From positions 936,001 to 1,000,000 of the forward strand of contig NZ_CP085988.1 in NCBI RefSeq assembly GCF_020736365.1: a stretch of 64,000 bases of DNA, read 5' to 3'. The stretch's first letter is position 1, and every line of letters starts with the position of its first letter. Under the pieces are notes generated by a model. The model was not told the origin of the DNA. It searched no databases and was given only the letters and a program-made list of their open reading frames with translations. Position numbers and translations under genes: made by a program. This document shows positions 8,559 to 17,046 of this stretch, piece by piece. This stretch comes from Clostridium sp. M62/1. GTDB taxonomy: Bacteria > Bacillota > Clostridia > Lachnospirales > Lachnospiraceae.

Positions 8559-8957
8559 ATGCGAAAGAAATACAACACGCCCCACCGCAGCCGCGTTGTG
8601 AAAACCCGGCTGTCCGAAGATGAGTATGCCGACTTCACAGCGCGGCTTGCGCCCTATGGTATCAGCCAGTCCGAATTTCTCCGGCAGGCGATACGGCGGG
8701 CGACCATACGCCCGGTTGTCCATGTGTCGTCGGTCAATGACGAGTTGCTTTCCGCTGTCGGGAAGCTGACAGCCGAGTACGGCAGGATCGGCGGCAACCT
8801 CAATCAGATTGCCCGGTATCTGAACGAATACGGCGTACCCTACAACACCCTTTCCGGCGAGGTACGCGCCGCCATATCCGACCTTGCCGTCCTCAAGTAT
8901 GAAGTCCTCAAGAAAGTAGGTGACGCGGTTGGCAACACTCAAGCATATCAACTCTAA
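8559..8957 (+). CDS. mobC: Mobilization relaxosome protein MobC
   Basis: A 132-residue protein starting at ATG 8559 after AAAGGAGG. The N-terminus is a ribbon-helix-helix-like DNA-binding region (VVKTRLSEDEYADFTARLAPYGISQSEFLRQAI). The C-terminus has the MobC signature GGNLNQIARYLN. It would bind oriT and help the relaxase nick. Its 3' end overlaps the relaxase gene by 38 bases, indicating coupled translation. Confidence 0.85.
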   Translation: MRKKYNTPHRSRVVKTRLSEDEYADFTARLAPYGISQSEFLRQAIRRATIRPVVHVSSVNDELLSAVGKLTAEYGRIGGNLNQIARYLNEYGVPYNTLSGEVRAAISDLAVLKYEVLKKVGDAVGNTQAYQL

Positions 8958-10554
8958 AAACGCCGACTACGGAGCCGCCGAGCAATATCTTCTCTTTGAG
9001 CATGACGAGTTTACCATGAAGCCCGTCCTTGATGAAACCGGCAGGCTTATCCCCCGCGAGGACTACCGGCTGTCCACGCTGAACTGCGACGGGGAGGATT
9101 TTGCCGTTGCGTGTATGCGGGCCAATCTCCGCTATCAGAAAAACCAGCGGCGGGAAGATGTGAAAAGCCACCACTACATCATCAGCTTTGACCCGCGGGA
9201 CGGGCCGGACAACGGCCTGACCGTAGACCGGGCGCAGGCGTTGGGGGAACAATTCTGTAAAGAGCATTTTCCCGGCCACCAGGCCCTTGTCTGCACCCAC
9301 CCGGACGGGCATAACCACAGCGGCAACATTCATGTGCATATCGTCATAAACAGCCTGCGGATTGAGGAAGTGCCGTTCCTGCCCTACATGGACAGGCCGG
9401 CCGATACGAAAGTCGGCTGCAAGCACCGATGTACCGACGCTGCCCTGCGCTACTTCAAATCCGAAGTCATGGAGATGTGCCACCGGGAGGGGCTTTATCA
9501 AATCGACCTCTTGAACGGCAGCAAGAACCGCGTCACCGACCGGGAGTATTGGGCGCAGAAAAAGGGACAGGCCGCGCTGGACAAGCAGAACGCCCCCATG
9601 ATTGCCGATAGTATCACGCCCCGGCAGACCAAGTTTGAAACGAACAAGGAGAAGCTGCGGCAGACCCTACGGAAAGCCCTTGCCACCGCCGCCAGCTTTG
9701 ACGAGTTTTCCTCTCTGTTGCTGCAGGAGGGTGTGACCGTCAAGGAGAGCCGGGGGCGGCTTTCCTACCTCACGCCGGACAGGACAAAGCCAATTACCGC
9801 CCGGAAGCTGGGCGACGATTTTGACCGCGCCGCTGTCTTTGCCGTTTTAGAGCAAAACGCCGCCAGAGCAGCCGAAGCGCCAGCCAGATCCCCCGATCCC
9901 CCACGCACCATAAAAGACCGCTTGCAGGTTGCCAGAGCCGAGATAGCCGCCCCGAAACAGGACGGAGTGCAGCGGCTTGTGGACATTGAGCAGAAAATGG
10001 CCGAGGGCAAAGGCCGGGGCTATGAACGCTGGGCGAAGATACACAATCTGAAGCAGGCCGCCAAAACGCTGTCCGTCTACCAGCAATACGGCTTTACTTC
10101 CCCGGAGCAGTTAGAAGCCGCCGTTGACACCGCCTATCAGAAAATGCGCCAGACCAGCGGCGAACTGAAAGCACTGGAAACGAAGCTGCAAGGGAAAAAG
10201 AAGTTGCAGCGGCAGGTGTTGGCCTACGCCCAGACCAAGGCCGCCCGCGACGGGCTGCGGGCACAGAAATCCGAGAAAGCCCGCGCCGCATACCGGCAGG
10301 CCCATGAGAGCGATTTTATCATAGCCGACGCAGCAGCCCGGTATTTCAAGGCGCATGGCATTACCAAGCTGCCCGCCCGGAAAGCGTTGCAGGCCGAGAT
10401 CGAGCAGCTTATCTCCGAGAAAGACGGCCTGTATAACACCTATCACGAACAGAAACAGCGGTTCAAGGAGTTGCAGACCGTCAAGCGGAACATCGACCAG
10501 ATTTTGCGCCGGGACGAGCCGCACCGCAGAAAGGAGCAGAGCCATGAGCGATAA
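8920..10554 (+). CDS. MobP-type relaxase (element B)
   Basis: A 544-residue relaxase that would nick oriT and pilot the transferred strand. The N-terminal domain contains the metal-binding His cluster (HPDGHNHSGNIHVHIVINS, near residue 135). Upstream, YGAAEQYLLFEHDEF gives candidate catalytic tyrosines. The C-terminal half is a long charged coiled region similar to the tail seen at 1-501. The start is GTG 8920 within the end of mobC. It is probably active as a mobilization enzyme using another element's type IV secretion channel. Confidence 0.88.
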   Translation: MTRLATLKHINSKNADYGAAEQYLLFEHDEFTMKPVLDETGRLIPREDYRLSTLNCDGEDFAVACMRANLRYQKNQRREDVKSHHYIISFDPRDGPDNGLTVDRAQALGEQFCKEHFPGHQALVCTHPDGHNHSGNIHVHIVINSLRIEEVPFLPYMDRPADTKVGCKHRCTDAALRYFKSEVMEMCHREGLYQIDLLNGSKNRVTDREYWAQKKGQAALDKQNAPMIADSITPRQTKFETNKEKLRQTLRKALATAASFDEFSSLLLQEGVTVKESRGRLSYLTPDRTKPITARKLGDDFDRAAVFAVLEQNAARAAEAPARSPDPPRTIKDRLQVARAEIAAPKQDGVQRLVDIEQKMAEGKGRGYERWAKIHNLKQAAKTLSVYQQYGFTSPEQLEAAVDTAYQKMRQTSGELKALETKLQGKKKLQRQVLAYAQTKAARDGLRAQKSEKARAAYRQAHESDFIIADAAARYFKAHGITKLPARKALQAEIEQLISEKDGLYNTYHEQKQRFKELQTVKRNIDQILRRDEPHRRKEQSHER

Positions 10555-10930
10555 CCTGCCCCACATGGACTACCGCCAGCACCGGCGGGCGCGGCGGCTG
10601 GTACATGAGTGCTGTAACTACGATGAGGGGAACTGCCTGCTATTGGACGACGGGGAGCCTTGCGTGTGCGTCCAGAGCATTTCCTTTTCCCTCATGTGCC
10701 ACTGGTTCCGTGTGGCTGTCCTGCCCCTTGACGGGGAGCTGGCCGCAGCCCTCTTGTGCCGGGGAAGCCGGAAACGGTGTGCCGTCTGCGGGGCGGCCTT
10801 TGTCCCCAAATCCAACCGGGGAAAATACTGCCCCGACTGCGCCGGGCGCATGAAGAAAATCAAAGCCGCCGAGAGAAAGCGGAAACAAAGGCAGAGATGT
10901 CACGCTTTAGAGCCTTTCAAACCCGCATAA
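10544..10930 (+). CDS. Cysteine-rich VLP-family protein
   Basis: A 128-residue protein overlapping the relaxase end by 11 bases, with AAGGAG upstream of ATG 10544. Features: ECCNYDEGNCLLLDDGE, then a C-terminal zinc-ribbon-like CAVCGAAFVPKSNRGKYCPDC and a basic tail. These match the Cys-rich VLP family found beside relaxase and RepA genes in Clostridial elements. A paralogue lies in element C at 16,522-16,935. Function is unknown; metal or nucleic-acid binding is plausible. Confidence 0.7.
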   Translation: MSDNLPHMDYRQHRRARRLVHECCNYDEGNCLLLDDGEPCVCVQSISFSLMCHWFRVAVLPLDGELAAALLCRGSRKRCAVCGAAFVPKSNRGKYCPDCAGRMKKIKAAERKRKQRQRCHALEPFKPA

Positions 10931-11002
10931 ATCAAGGCTTTTTTCGTGGGTGTCAAAGGGTACGCGATACATTTATCCTTTTCCCCCGGAAACGGCGTTT
11001 TA

Positions 11003-11797
11003 ATGCGTGACAATACGCCAAAATCAACCCGAACACAGGGAGGTGATCCTATCGCTGATTATATCAGGGCAGACACGCGGCTGCCCGCCTATCTGCCGTA
11101 TCCCCGTTTCCTGCTGAAAATGGAGATTTCACAGACCGCCAAGCTGCTGTATTCGCTGCTGTTAGACCGTTCCACCCTCTCCCAGAAAAACAAGTGGCTG
11201 GACGACGAGGGCAGGATTTATATTATCTATCCCATCGCGGAGATAGCAGAAATACTGGATAAAGGCAGCACCACCATCAAGGGGGCGCTTAATGAACTGG
11301 ACACGGCGGGGCTGTTGGAACGGGAACGGGGCGGCTTCTCCGCACCGAACCGGCTTTATGTCAAAGTACCGCCAGTGCCACAGGTACAGTTTTCAGACCA
11401 ACTGATGGCCGGAAGTCCGCCCCTCATAGAGCCGGAAAACCGTCCTACTGATGGTCAGAAAACCGACCTTATGATGGTCGGAAAACCGTCCCCTAACCAA
11501 ACTACTATAAACAACCTTACAGAGAGCCAAACAAAGGGAGTGAGTGGGGGGCCGTCCGCGCCCTATGGCCGATATGGAAATATTTTTCTGTCACAGACCG
11601 AATACGACGAGTTGCAGGCAGAGTACCCTGACAGGCTGGAACGGTTCATCGAGGAAATGAGCCGCTACCTTGCCGCCAACGGGAAAAGCTACCAGAACTA
11701 TGCCGCCGCCCTGCGGATATGGGCGGGGAACGACAAAAAGGAAGCCCCTAAAAAGGGCATACCAGACTACTCATGCAAGGAGGGCGAGAGTTTATGA
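11003..11797 (+). CDS. repA: Replication initiator protein RepA (N-terminal winged-helix family)
   Basis: RepA_N-type initiator. The conserved block runs from YPRFLLKMEISQTAKLLYSLLLDR through GRIYIIYPIAEIAEILDKGSTTIKGALNELDTAGLLERER, a winged-helix pattern. A variable linker and a C-terminal helical domain follow. It would initiate replication of the excised element. The start is uncertain: ATG 11003 has a poor ribosome site. A near-perfect one (GGAGGTGATCCT, about 11,040-11,051) is followed by the codon ATC, then GCT GAT, where the conserved region begins. It overlaps the ATPase gene as ATGA. Confidence 0.8.
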   Translation: MRDNTPKSTRTQGGDPIADYIRADTRLPAYLPYPRFLLKMEISQTAKLLYSLLLDRSTLSQKNKWLDDEGRIYIIYPIAEIAEILDKGSTTIKGALNELDTAGLLERERGGFSAPNRLYVKVPPVPQVQFSDQLMAGSPPLIEPENRPTDGQKTDLMMVGKPSPNQTTINNLTESQTKGVSGGPSAPYGRYGNIFLSQTEYDELQAEYPDRLERFIEEMSRYLAANGKSYQNYAAALRIWAGNDKKEAPKKGIPDYSCKEGESL

Positions 11798-12636
11798 AGA
11801 ATGAAATCAACGCGGTTTTGGAGAATATGACGACCACCATCCCGGAGCCGGAGGACTACACCGGCGAGGACGGTTTACTGTACTGCGGCAAGTGCCGCAA
11901 GCCGAAAGAAGCCTATTTTGCGCCGGATAAGGCCGCTATCTTCGGGCGCGACCGCCACCCGGCAGAGTGCGACTGCCAGAGAACCGCCCGCGAGGAACGG
12001 GAAGCCGCCGAAAAGCGGCGCAGACACCTTGACACCGTGGAAGAACTGAAACGCCGGGGCTTTACCGACCCCACCATGCGGGACTGGACTTTCGAGAACG
12101 ACAACGGCAGGAACCCGCAGACCGGGCTTGCCCGCCGGTATGTGGAGCATTGGGAAGATATGCGGACAGACAATATCGGCTGCCTGTTCTGGGGCGGCGT
12201 AGGCACCGGCAAAAGCTACCTTGCAGGCTGTATCGCAAACGCCCTCATGGAGAAAGAAATCCCCGTCCGCATGACGAACTTTGCTCTTATCCTCAATGAC
12301 CTTGCCGCCAGCTTTGAGGGGCGCAACGAGTACATTTCCCGCCTTTGTCGTTATCCGCTGCTGATCCTTGACGACTTCGGCATGGAACGCGGGACGGAAT
12401 ACGGGCTGGAACAGGTGTTCAATGTGATTGACAGCCGTTACCGCAGCGGCAAGCCGCTGATCGTCACGACCAACCTTACGCTGGACGACCTGCACAACCC
12501 GGAGGACACCGCCCATTCCCGGATTTATGACCGCCTGCTTTCCATGTGCGTCCCGGTACGCTTTACCGGCGACAACTTCCGGCAGGAAACCGCCAAGCGG
12601 AAAATGGAGAGCATGAAGAAACTGATTACCGACTGA
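11794..12636 (+). CDS. DnaC-like ATP-binding helicase loader
   Basis: A 280-residue AAA+ protein of the DnaC/IstB type. An N-terminal zinc-binding part (CGKCRKPKEAYF ... ECDC) precedes Walker A GGVGTGKSYLAGCIANAL and Walker B LLILDDFGMER, with an arginine-rich C-terminus. It probably loads a helicase at the RepA origin. ATG 11,794 was chosen because AAGGAGG lies nine bases upstream and it overlaps the repA stop. Confidence 0.83.
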   Translation: MKNEINAVLENMTTTIPEPEDYTGEDGLLYCGKCRKPKEAYFAPDKAAIFGRDRHPAECDCQRTAREEREAAEKRRRHLDTVEELKRRGFTDPTMRDWTFENDNGRNPQTGLARRYVEHWEDMRTDNIGCLFWGGVGTGKSYLAGCIANALMEKEIPVRMTNFALILNDLAASFEGRNEYISRLCRYPLLILDDFGMERGTEYGLEQVFNVIDSRYRSGKPLIVTTNLTLDDLHNPEDTAHSRIYDRLLSMCVPVRFTGDNFRQETAKRKMESMKKLITD

Positions 12637-12650
12637 AAGGAGTATTGCCT

Positions 12651-12845
12651 ATGGCAGATAACAAGCAGCACGACACCCGCACCACCCGCCGCCCTGACTG
12701 TGTGACGGAAATCCGCATGGGCAATTCCGTCCTTGTCGTGTCCGGCTATTTCAAGAAAGACACCACAACCACAGCCGCCGACAAAATGGCGCGGGTACTG
12801 GAAGCGGAAGCCGCTGCTACACAGGAGCCGACTTATCCGGCGTGA
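12651..12845 (+). CDS. TnpW-like transposon-encoded protein
   Basis: A 64-residue protein (MADNKQHDTRTTRRPD...) after AAAGGAG. The core TEIRMGNSVLVVSGYFKKDTTTTAADKM resembles the small transposon proteins that precede large serine recombinase genes in Clostridial elements. The function is not established. It is the last gene of the repA/dnaC-like unit. Confidence 0.6.
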   Translation: MADNKQHDTRTTRRPDCVTEIRMGNSVLVVSGYFKKDTTTTAADKMARVLEAEAAATQEPTYPA

Positions 12846-12909
12846 ACCGGGGCATGGAAAAGCGGCCATGCCAGGGAGCATGACCGCTGGAACGAAAATC
12901 GGAAGTGCT

Positions 12910-13110
12910 TTAGCAATTCTTAATCTCATTCTCTATAAAATAATTTGCAATTTCAAAGGCTTTTATTCTTCTCTTTGCCAATGTGATTTGTGATTTATAA
13001 CGCTCGGAATTATCCTTTGATTCAAATGTTTTTACTGTTTCTCTTAGCTTGTGCAGAGTTGAATCAATTTGCCTTTTGGCCGCGGTTAATTCATCTATTG
13101 TATACTTCAT
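12910..13110 (-). CDS. Small conserved hypothetical protein (coiled coil)
   Basis: A 66-residue protein starting at ATG 13,110 (complement) after AGGAG. It reads MKYTIDELTAAKRQIDSTLHKLRETV..., a predicted helical hairpin. It is common near mobile elements of Clostridia. It is on the opposite strand to its neighbours. Its start resembles the first 15 residues of the methyltransferase at 6495. Function unknown. Confidence 0.6.
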   Translation of the reverse strand: MKYTIDELTAAKRQIDSTLHKLRETVKTFESKDNSERYKSQITLAKRRIKAFEIANYFIENEIKNC

Positions 13111-13276
13111 GTTTTCTCCTTTAACTTCTGATTTTTTTGTTAAATCAGAGTATACCACGGAGTTATGAACTTTTCTACTGCAAATATGGGACGACAACCC
13201 ATACCATAAAAATCGGAAAATTGAAAAGCTGTAAAGAAGCAAATTTAACGCTTTTGCCGCTGTACAGCCCCCGCCG

Positions 13277-13302
13277 TTCCGTGGTACAATGAAACCACGG
13301 AA
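13277..13302 (+). promoter_or_regulatory. Promoter/operator of element B recombinase
   Basis: TTCCGTGGT (13,277-13,285) and ACCACGGAA (13,294-13,302) form a perfect 9-bp palindrome around TACAAT (13,285-13,290), a likely -10 box, 46 bases before the recombinase start. No good -35 is visible, so activation or repression at the palindrome is likely. Confidence 0.55.
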
Positions 13303-13305
13303 TAG

Positions 13306-13698
<393 letters not shown>

Positions 13699-13701
13699 TA
13701 A

Positions 13702-13750
13702 AGGCTGAATATCAAGCACCGGGGAAGTGCGAGATATTCAGCCTGTTTTG
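13702..13750 (+). terminator. Terminator near the left end of element C
   Basis: AGGCTGAATATC (13,702-13,713) pairs perfectly with GATATTCAGCCT (13,733-13,744), followed by a T-rich tract. It would stop transcription entering C from the broken B recombinase gene. Confidence 0.8.
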
Positions 13751-13790
13751 TTGTTTGGGGTTTCCAAAGGGGCTTACCCCTTGGCACACG

Positions 13791-13820
13791 ACTTTGCTTG
13801 CAAAGTGTAGTGTGTTATAC
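13791..13820 (+). other. oriT: oriT of MobV (pMV158) type
   Basis: Hairpin ACTTTGC/GCAAAGT (13,791-13,806) is followed by TAGTGTGTTA (13,808-13,817). This matches the pMV158 nick region TAGTGTG/TTA from established knowledge, so the predicted nick is between 13,814 and 13,815. The cognate MobV relaxase gene is in the same element, 3.8 kb downstream. Confidence 0.8.
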
Positions 13821-13821
13821 G

Positions 13822-14221
13822 CTCTGTCGGCGTTGCCGCGGAAATGCCGTTTCCGCCGGGGAGGGCAAGGGCATTTGAAGCGGCAGGAAAACAGGGCTGT
13901 GATTGCGTGGCGTGGAGCCGCAAGCGCAGGACTGGTTTCAGCAGCAGACAGGGCGTATATGAAAGCCCCCGTCCCTCGTCCCACGCCGGACTACGGGACA
14001 AAATGTCCCGAACTTGTGGCCACACTTACGAAAAAGCAGACGGACTTTCTTCTCAAAATCGGAATGGGCGGGAAAGTCATTTTAGGGCTTTCCCGCCTTG
14101 ATTACCCATCAGCAAAGGCGGGTGGGACTGTCAACGGCGGCGCATTTGTGCGCCGTTCATCTTGACCGTTGACCGACTCAACGGGCTTTGCTATCTCCCC
14201 GATAAATGGGAAGTGCTTAAA
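13822..14221. other. Non-coding left region of element C
   Basis: No gene is assigned despite open frames. It contains CGGGACA/TGTCCCG (13,994-14,010), whose 17-base core recurs at 16,409-16,425. It also contains the second copy (14,097-14,196) of the roughly 100-bp repeat found inverted at 7,282-7,384. It may hold replication or transfer signals. Confidence 0.4.
14097..14196 (-). repeat. Copy 2 of ~100-bp inverted repeat shared by elements B and C
   Basis: Reads as the diverged reverse complement of 7,282-7,384, including the GTCAACGG/CCGTTGAC stem. The two copies flank nearly all of the B mobilization and replication genes. Confidence 0.65.
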
Positions 14222-14644
14222 TTATTGCAAGCTATCAAATACCCCCAAAAACTTGAAATAGCCAAAAGTTTCATTTTGTACTTCTTGAATTGAGCCATCA
14301 TAACTTACTCTGTCCAAAACGATTATTGCATTATAGGGCCTGTCTAATCCGTCAGGATGCAGTCTTTTTAATGCATCAATGTCAAAAATTTCCGCATCTT
14401 CAACAAGCTCATCTATTTTGGCAGTCAAGTTTTTTCGCCATATCATAATAGCAAAATCTTCATCATAGGTATTGATACCAAAATCAACACCCATTTCAAA
14501 ACCTATATACTCATTATGTAAAAGGTCATAATCCTTTTCCCAATATTGTTCAAACAGTTCCTGCGATTTACAAACACCAACAAAAACCGAACAGCGATTT
14601 TCCCGTGTTGTATAACTAATATCTAATTGTTCAATTTGCCTCAT
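14222..14644 (-). CDS. Immunity protein 22-like (DUF4284) protein
   Basis: A 140-residue acidic protein with GGAGGG before its start at 14,644 (complement). Visible features are CSVFVGVCKSQELFEQYW, FEMGVDFGINTYDEDFAIM and many Asp/Glu residues. This matches the Imm22 family pattern (a small acidic cytoplasmic antidote for polymorphic toxins) as I recall it; the assignment is tentative. It is the last gene of a three-gene antisense cluster with the XRE regulator and the SUFU protein. No toxin gene is adjacent. Confidence 0.55.
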   Translation of the reverse strand: MRQIEQLDISYTTRENRCSVFVGVCKSQELFEQYWEKDYDLLHNEYIGFEMGVDFGINTYDEDFAIMIWRKNLTAKIDELVEDAEIFDIDALKRLHPDGLDRPYNAIIVLDRVSYDGSIQEVQNETFGYFKFLGVFDSLQ

Positions 14645-14680
14645 ACTTTAATCCCTCCGAAATTCCGATTTGTCGCTCTC

Positions 14681-15481
14681 TTACTTTCTACCTCGTTGCG
14701 GCTTTGGATTTTTGAGCAAGTCCGACTTCTGTGCAATCTTTTTCAGCCACTTTCTTTCTTCCTCCGACAGCTTCCCATAGTTCAGCTTGAGCCGTTTACA
14801 GATAAACGCCATCGCAGCCTGTTCCGGGTCGCTGCCCGGAGTGGACGCTGCTTCTGCGGCTTGCAAAAAATCTTCCAGTGGATTGTCCTCCGGGACACTG
14901 AAAAAATCTTCCTTATGTGCTTCCCGCAGGTCAAGAGCTATCTTGTTTATGTCCTGCTGTATCACATAGCGGCAAAAGCTGTCATCGTCAATATGGGCGG
15001 CGATAAGCTGTCGTAACTGCGGGTCGGACAAGCCGGGATTGTACTGCTTCATAATGGTTGCGCTTACAGCGTCTACAATGGCGTTTGCACTCTGCACTTG
15101 TTTGCCAGCGATACCGTTCACATAGATTTCAAGGTCAGCCATGAGCCGGGGAAAATCCGGGTGCGCTGTCAGCTCACACAAGAGGGAATTATCCACCCGC
15201 TCACTTTTTAATAGTTCAATCATATCATCACTCAGATGCAGGTCTGCAAGATCGGCGTTTGGGTGATTTTTTGTTTGGGACAGCCCCAGCAGATAATCGG
15301 CGGTCACGCCATAAAACTTTGCCAGCTTGATAAGGGCATAGTGGCTGATGTCCTTGAAGTCCTCCGCTTCATAGCTACCCAGCGCAGACTTGGAGAGGTG
15401 CGTCTGCTCCGCAAGTTGTTCCAGCGTCAGCCCACGCTCCACACGCAGGTCTTTCAATCGCTCTTGTATGGATAGTTCCAT
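14681..15481 (-). CDS. XRE-family transcriptional regulator
   Basis: A 266-residue protein with a good GGGGAGG site before ATG 15,481 (complement). The N-terminal HTH_3 domain is clear: ERLKDLRVERGLTLEQLAEQTHLSKSALGSYE ... KLAKFYGVTADYLLGLS. The rest is a helical effector or oligomerization region ending in a basic tail (NPKPQRGRK). It sits between the two immunity-like genes. It may regulate them or element C functions. The ligand is unknown. Confidence 0.8.
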   Translation of the reverse strand: MELSIQERLKDLRVERGLTLEQLAEQTHLSKSALGSYEAEDFKDISHYALIKLAKFYGVTADYLLGLSQTKNHPNADLADLHLSDDMIELLKSERVDNSLLCELTAHPDFPRLMADLEIYVNGIAGKQVQSANAIVDAVSATIMKQYNPGLSDPQLRQLIAAHIDDDSFCRYVIQQDINKIALDLREAHKEDFFSVPEDNPLEDFLQAAEAASTPGSDPEQAAMAFICKRLKLNYGKLSEEERKWLKKIAQKSDLLKNPKPQRGRK

Positions 15482-15515
15482 GCCCTCCCCCCTTGTCTGC
15501 TCAATAAATGGGAAA

Positions 15516-16178
15516 TTAGAAATAGGACTTGCTTCTTCTCATATCTGTAACCAAATCCGTATTACCGTCTGCTTCCATGCAGGCAATCAACTTGGGAATG
15601 TTATTGCGATCCGCAATAATTGCCTGAAGTTCCGATTCAGTTATTCCGACAAGCTGAATAAATTCTGTCTTTCCATACACAGACATCTGCGGTTTCGCTT
15701 CTGTATCGTTTACCAATAAAAGTGCAGTAATTGAAGAATTTGCGCCGATGTGCAAGGAGGTTCCATTGCCTTTAATGTATTGATTTGCTTCAAAAAAACG
15801 GTTAGTTGTATATGTATATCTTGCCAAATTAGACATCATATCAACCACCCACATACAACTTTCTGTGTCATGCTCTTTCAGCTTCATAGTCATTTCATAA
15901 CCCCAGCCGTTCCATTCGCCACCAAAAGCATCCTCGTCACCGTAAAGAACTGTCATTCCATAAGTAACCAAATGCTTGTAACCTTTCGGAGAATTGTATA
16001 TGGAAAATCCGTCTAAATATTCATCTCCGCCCATCATTGCTCTTGAAGTCAGAATTGTCCCAAAATGGTCTGGGGTTTGCCCTGGATAAAGTTTCTCAAA
16101 GGCGTCATCAATAGCTTGCCAGCCAGGTGAGTAATTTTCATCTTCTTTTATACGAATTAAAAATTCTTCCTTTGTCAT
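15516..16178 (-). CDS. Suppressor-of-fused (SUFU) domain protein
   Basis: A 220-residue protein starting at 16,178 (complement) after GGAGGG. The SUFU-family pattern is seen in PGWQAIDDAFEKLYPGQTPDHFGT and in the later YGDEDAFGGEWNGWGYEMTMKL, followed by a beta-rich C-terminal part. In bacteria this domain is known mainly as an immunity protein in polymorphic-toxin loci. Here it is first in an antisense cluster without a visible toxin, so it may be an orphan antidote carried as protective cargo. Confidence 0.75.
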   Translation of the reverse strand: MTKEEFLIRIKEDENYSPGWQAIDDAFEKLYPGQTPDHFGTILTSRAMMGGDEYLDGFSIYNSPKGYKHLVTYGMTVLYGDEDAFGGEWNGWGYEMTMKLKEHDTESCMWVVDMMSNLARYTYTTNRFFEANQYIKGNGTSLHIGANSSITALLLVNDTEAKPQMSVYGKTEFIQLVGITESELQAIIADRNNIPKLIACMEADGNTDLVTDMRRSKSYF

Positions 16179-16521
16179 ATAGTTCCCTCCATAATTCTGA
16201 TTTTCCGTTCTGTTTCTTCCATTCTATCACAATTCCGAGAGCGTGGAAATAGGCTGTTTTTCAAGCCGATTTCCGACCTTATGGATATACGGGGCGGGCG
16301 GTCTTTTAGGTGTAGACTTAGGGTAGTTCATCGATGAGCTGCACCTTGAAAAATGAATAACCGTCCGAAAAGGAATACCCCGGCAGGGGAAGCACCGCAA
16401 CGAGCCACTTCGGGACAAAATGTCCCGAAGTCCGGGGAGCGTGCCAACGCTGGAACACGCCGCAGGAATGGGGCAGGAAGCCTTTTCGGGGAGAACGGCT
16501 AAGGAAAAATGGAGGGAACAC
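16179..16521. other. Intergenic region with perfect hairpin (element C)
   Basis: No gene. ACTTCGGGACA (16,407-16,417) pairs exactly with TGTCCCGAAGT (16,421-16,431). Its core CGGGACAAAATGTCCCG is also at 13,994-14,010. It lies between the divergent SUFU and Cys-rich genes, so both promoters should be here. Confidence 0.5.
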
Positions 16522-16935
16522 ATGAGAGAGAACACATATAAACGACTGCCACCCATAGAGCGCAAGCCGGACGGTTCCCTTTACCGCATGACACCGGCAC
16601 AGAGGAAACAGGCAAACGCCCTGATCCGCCGGGAGTGCTGCTGTTATGAGGACGGGAACTGTATGCTCCTTGACGATGGGGACATTCACACCTGCCCCCA
16701 GACCATTTCTTTCTCGGTCTGCTGCAAGTGGTTCCGCTGGTCGGTCTTGCCGCAAATCGGGACGCTGGAAACAGAGATTTTCCGGGATACGGAGCTAAAA
16801 CGCTGTGTTGTCTGCGGCGGGGTGTTCGTCCCAAAGTCCAACCGGGCGAAATACTGTCTCGATTGTGCCGCCGTAGTTCACAGGCGGCAGAAAACAGAAA
16901 GTGAACGGAAAAGGAGGTCTTGTGTGGACAGTTAG
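16522..16935 (+). CDS. Cysteine-rich VLP-family protein (element C copy)
   Basis: A 137-residue protein with GGAGGG before ATG 16,522. It has the same layout as the element B protein at 10,544: RRECCCYEDGNCMLLDDGD, then CVVCGGVFVPKSNRAKYCLDC, then a basic tail. The N-terminus (LPPIERKPDGSLYRMTPAQR) is longer. Located before repA, as in B. Function unknown; probably a zinc-ribbon protein tied to element replication. Confidence 0.7.
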   Translation: MRENTYKRLPPIERKPDGSLYRMTPAQRKQANALIRRECCCYEDGNCMLLDDGDIHTCPQTISFSVCCKWFRWSVLPQIGTLETEIFRDTELKRCVVCGGVFVPKSNRAKYCLDCAAVVHRRQKTESERKRRSCVDS

Positions 16936-17046
16936 GGGCTGAAAAGTCCTTGATTTACAAGGCTTTGCAAGCACAGAACAGGGGCAGGCAATAGAAAGTA
17001 CTGTCTACCCCCGGAAACGGGCTTCTAACCGTCCACAAAACACGAT

